DNA of 64,000 nucleotides from Candidatus Anammoxibacter sp. GTDB lineage: Bacteria > Planctomycetota > Brocadiia > Brocadiales > Anammoxibacteraceae. Shown here one piece after another: positions 62,919 through 64,000 of this stretch; the stretch's first letter is position 1, and each line of letters starts with the position of its first letter. A model generated the notes under the pieces. The model ran no database searches. It was not told the DNA's origin and worked only from the letters and a program-made list of their open reading frames with translations. The translations under genes were made by a program, and so were the position numbers. The stretch covers positions 1-64,000 of the forward strand of contig JAIQZQ010000091.1 in the NCBI GenBank assembly GCA_021777105.1, written 5' to 3'.

Positions 62919-63209
62919 ATGCCTCCTGCAGCAAGAATAACTGATATGCATACATGCCCAATGGTAACCGTGATTATACCACATGTCGGCGGCCCCATAT
63001 TGCCGCCGGGCGCGCCCACCGTGCTTATCGGCGGTTTGCCGGCCGCGACAGCGACAAATATGGCCGTGTGTGTCGGGCCTCCGGACACAATAGTAAAAGG
63101 GTCGGCCACCGTCCTTATCAATAATTTGCCGGCGGCAAGAATGGGCGATAACACAGCTCATGGAGGGGTTATTGTTCTGGGCATGCCCACGGTTTTGATA
63201 GGAGGGTGA
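62919..63209 (+). CDS. PAAR spike-tip protein (Pvc10)
   Basis: 96 residues: MPPAARITDMHTCPMV start, PHVGGPILPPGAPTVLIGG, LPAARMGDNTAHGGVIV. The conserved His/Cys residues would bind one metal at the tip of the spike. It is 7 bases before the gp25-type gene. Confidence 0.92.
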   Translation: MPPAARITDMHTCPMVTVIIPHVGGPILPPGAPTVLIGGLPAATATNMAVCVGPPDTIVKGSATVLINNLPAARMGDNTAHGGVIVLGMPTVLIGG

Positions 63210-63216
63210 AAAAAAC

Positions 63217-63645
63217 ATGGATAACAAATTTGACAAACTGTTTCTCGGCACGGGATGGGCATTTCCCCCATCATTTAGCCGTAGGAATTATTCAACCGTT
63301 ATGGTATCGGGTGAAAAAGATATTAAAGAGAGTTTAAAGATTTTATTTTCAACAATCCTTGGCGAACGAATTATGCTGCCGGAATATGGCGCGTGTCTTG
63401 TTCCAATGGTTTTTGAGAATATTGACAGCTCCATTATCGGCCGGATAAAGCGTATGATTACAACAGCGGTTCTTTATTATGAACCAAGAATAAAACTTGA
63501 AGAGCTTGATGTCACTCCCGACGACGTCTTAGAGGGTAAACTTCTCGTGTCTCTGGTGTTCATGATAAAGCAAACCAACTGCAGGTCAAATATGGTGTTT
63601 CCATTTTATATTATTGAAGGCTCAAACGTGTCATTCATGCCGTGA
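63217..63645 (+). CDS. gp25-like baseplate wedge protein (Pvc9)
   Basis: 142 residues with the gp25/gpW pattern: GTGWAFPPSF, STILGERIMLPEYGACL, and a final strand. It starts sheath assembly at the baseplate. The order PAAR then gp25 is reversed relative to the PVC type locus. Confidence 0.9.
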   Translation: MDNKFDKLFLGTGWAFPPSFSRRNYSTVMVSGEKDIKESLKILFSTILGERIMLPEYGACLVPMVFENIDSSIIGRIKRMITTAVLYYEPRIKLEELDVTPDDVLEGKLLVSLVFMIKQTNCRSNMVFPFYIIEGSNVSFMP

Positions 63646-63664
63646 TGGGCTAACATGGACAAGC

Positions 63665-63878
63665 CGGAAATACCCCCCTCCACTAACCCCTCCCACTAAG
63701 GGGAGGGGAATTAGGCTTTTCAAGTAATCGTAGGCTTAGAAAGTTTCATCCGGCGGGCGCTGTATTGTGATAAATATATACCGTAAATTTTCTCTTGTGG
63801 GTGATGTAATGTAATAAATATTTTCCTTTAATTCCCCCTCCCTTGATGGGAGGGGTTAGGGGAGGGTGATAAGAATCA
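63665..63878. repeat. Two CCCTCCCC hairpin ends
   Basis: Single hairpin modules at about 63665-63710 and 63834-63870, in opposite orientation, as in the compound element but with a different, unrelated middle (about 120 bases). Probably a decayed copy. Confidence 0.55.
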
Positions 63879-63930
63879 CGCTGAATAGATACGGGTTGAA
63901 TCTATAAAATGTTACAAAGGCTTTATTGCC

Positions 63931-64000
63931 ATGTATAATGAAACATCTGAAAATTTAGACAAGATAACAATAACCAATGACGGTTACTGCCGGCGGGATA
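63931..64000 (+). CDS. Start of a further injection-system gene (cut by window edge)
   Basis: Frame from ATG at 63931 reads MYNETSENLDKITITNDGYC and is open to the end of the window. By position in PVC-like loci the next gene should be a large baseplate (gp6/Pvc11-like) protein, but only 23 residues are visible, so this is an expectation, not a recognition. Confidence 0.5.
   Translation, partial: MYNETSENLDKITITNDGYCRRD

Noticed and set aside
46477..64000. Type VI secretion system or prophage
   Set aside because: No TssB/TssC, TssJLM or ClpV, and no head, portal, terminase or lysis genes. DUF4157, DUF4255, DUF5908, two sheaths and LysM point to an eCIS.
1..64000. tRNA or rRNA genes
   Set aside because: Looked for T-loop and cloverleaf signals and conserved rRNA stretches by eye; none was convincing. 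A tRNA scan would settle this.

Overview
The window looks like chromosomal DNA of a Gram-negative, moderately AT-rich environmental bacterium. It carries two TonB-dependent outer-membrane receptors, periplasmic binding proteins, lipoproteins, large hybrid histidine kinases, a sigma-54 response regulator and an arg cluster. The style (many hybrid kinases, dense interspersed hairpin repeats, several toxin-antitoxin modules, long non-coding stretches) fits a deltaproteobacterial-grade or related candidate lineage, but nothing seen here fixes the taxon.

Layout. (1) 0.6-5 kb: two paralogous TonB-dependent receptors on the minus strand, bracketed by two copies of a MITE-like element. (2) 5.4-15.2 kb: a minus-strand sensory block with two hybrid histidine kinases that are paralogous from the kinase core to the C terminus, two orphan substrate-binding proteins with a 4-base gene overlap, and a REC-histidine kinase. 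(3) 15.4-18.5 kb: an NtrC-type regulator on the plus strand, then four 21-bp palindromes and a -24/-12 promoter driving two small genes (a stand-alone DUF3391-like protein and a four-repeat MshEN-like protein). (4) 19.1-25.5 kb: a DUF4258/YgiT-type pair, argB-argD-argF, a lipoprotein and a PDZ protein. (5) 25.5-35.1 kb: a defence and decay island with an orphan truncated MazE, an XRE/PIN pair, an AbiE-type pair whose toxin carries WYL-like and zinc-finger regions, four nested-hairpin elements with covarying stems, a DUF6236-like gene, a broken ORF6N gene and an unknown gene.

(6) 37.1-64 kb, all on the plus strand, is the centrepiece. An ECF sigma factor fused to TPR repeats is followed by eleven tandem RebB-type (R-body) genes, two divergent Reb-like genes and at least two decayed reb copies. 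Without a change of strand this runs into an extracellular contractile injection system (eCIS, PVC/Afp-like): a DUF4157 protein with HELTH motif, an acidic unknown protein, three PatG-C-terminal-like proteins, a Pvc16-type cap, an unknown protein, two sheaths, two tubes, a DUF5908 protein, a LysM protein, a gp27/gp5-type spike, PAAR, a gp25 wedge protein, and the start of a further gene cut by the window edge.

R bodies are protein ribbons that burst membranes on unrolling; eCIS particles are assembled in the cytosol and need to get out of the cell. Their linkage here, behind one sigma factor, suggests a combined delivery device in which the Reb proteins might release or position the injection particles. 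That functional link is inference. The repeats (TIR elements, GC-rich CCCTCCCC hairpins, covarying nested hairpins) are read directly from the sequence.
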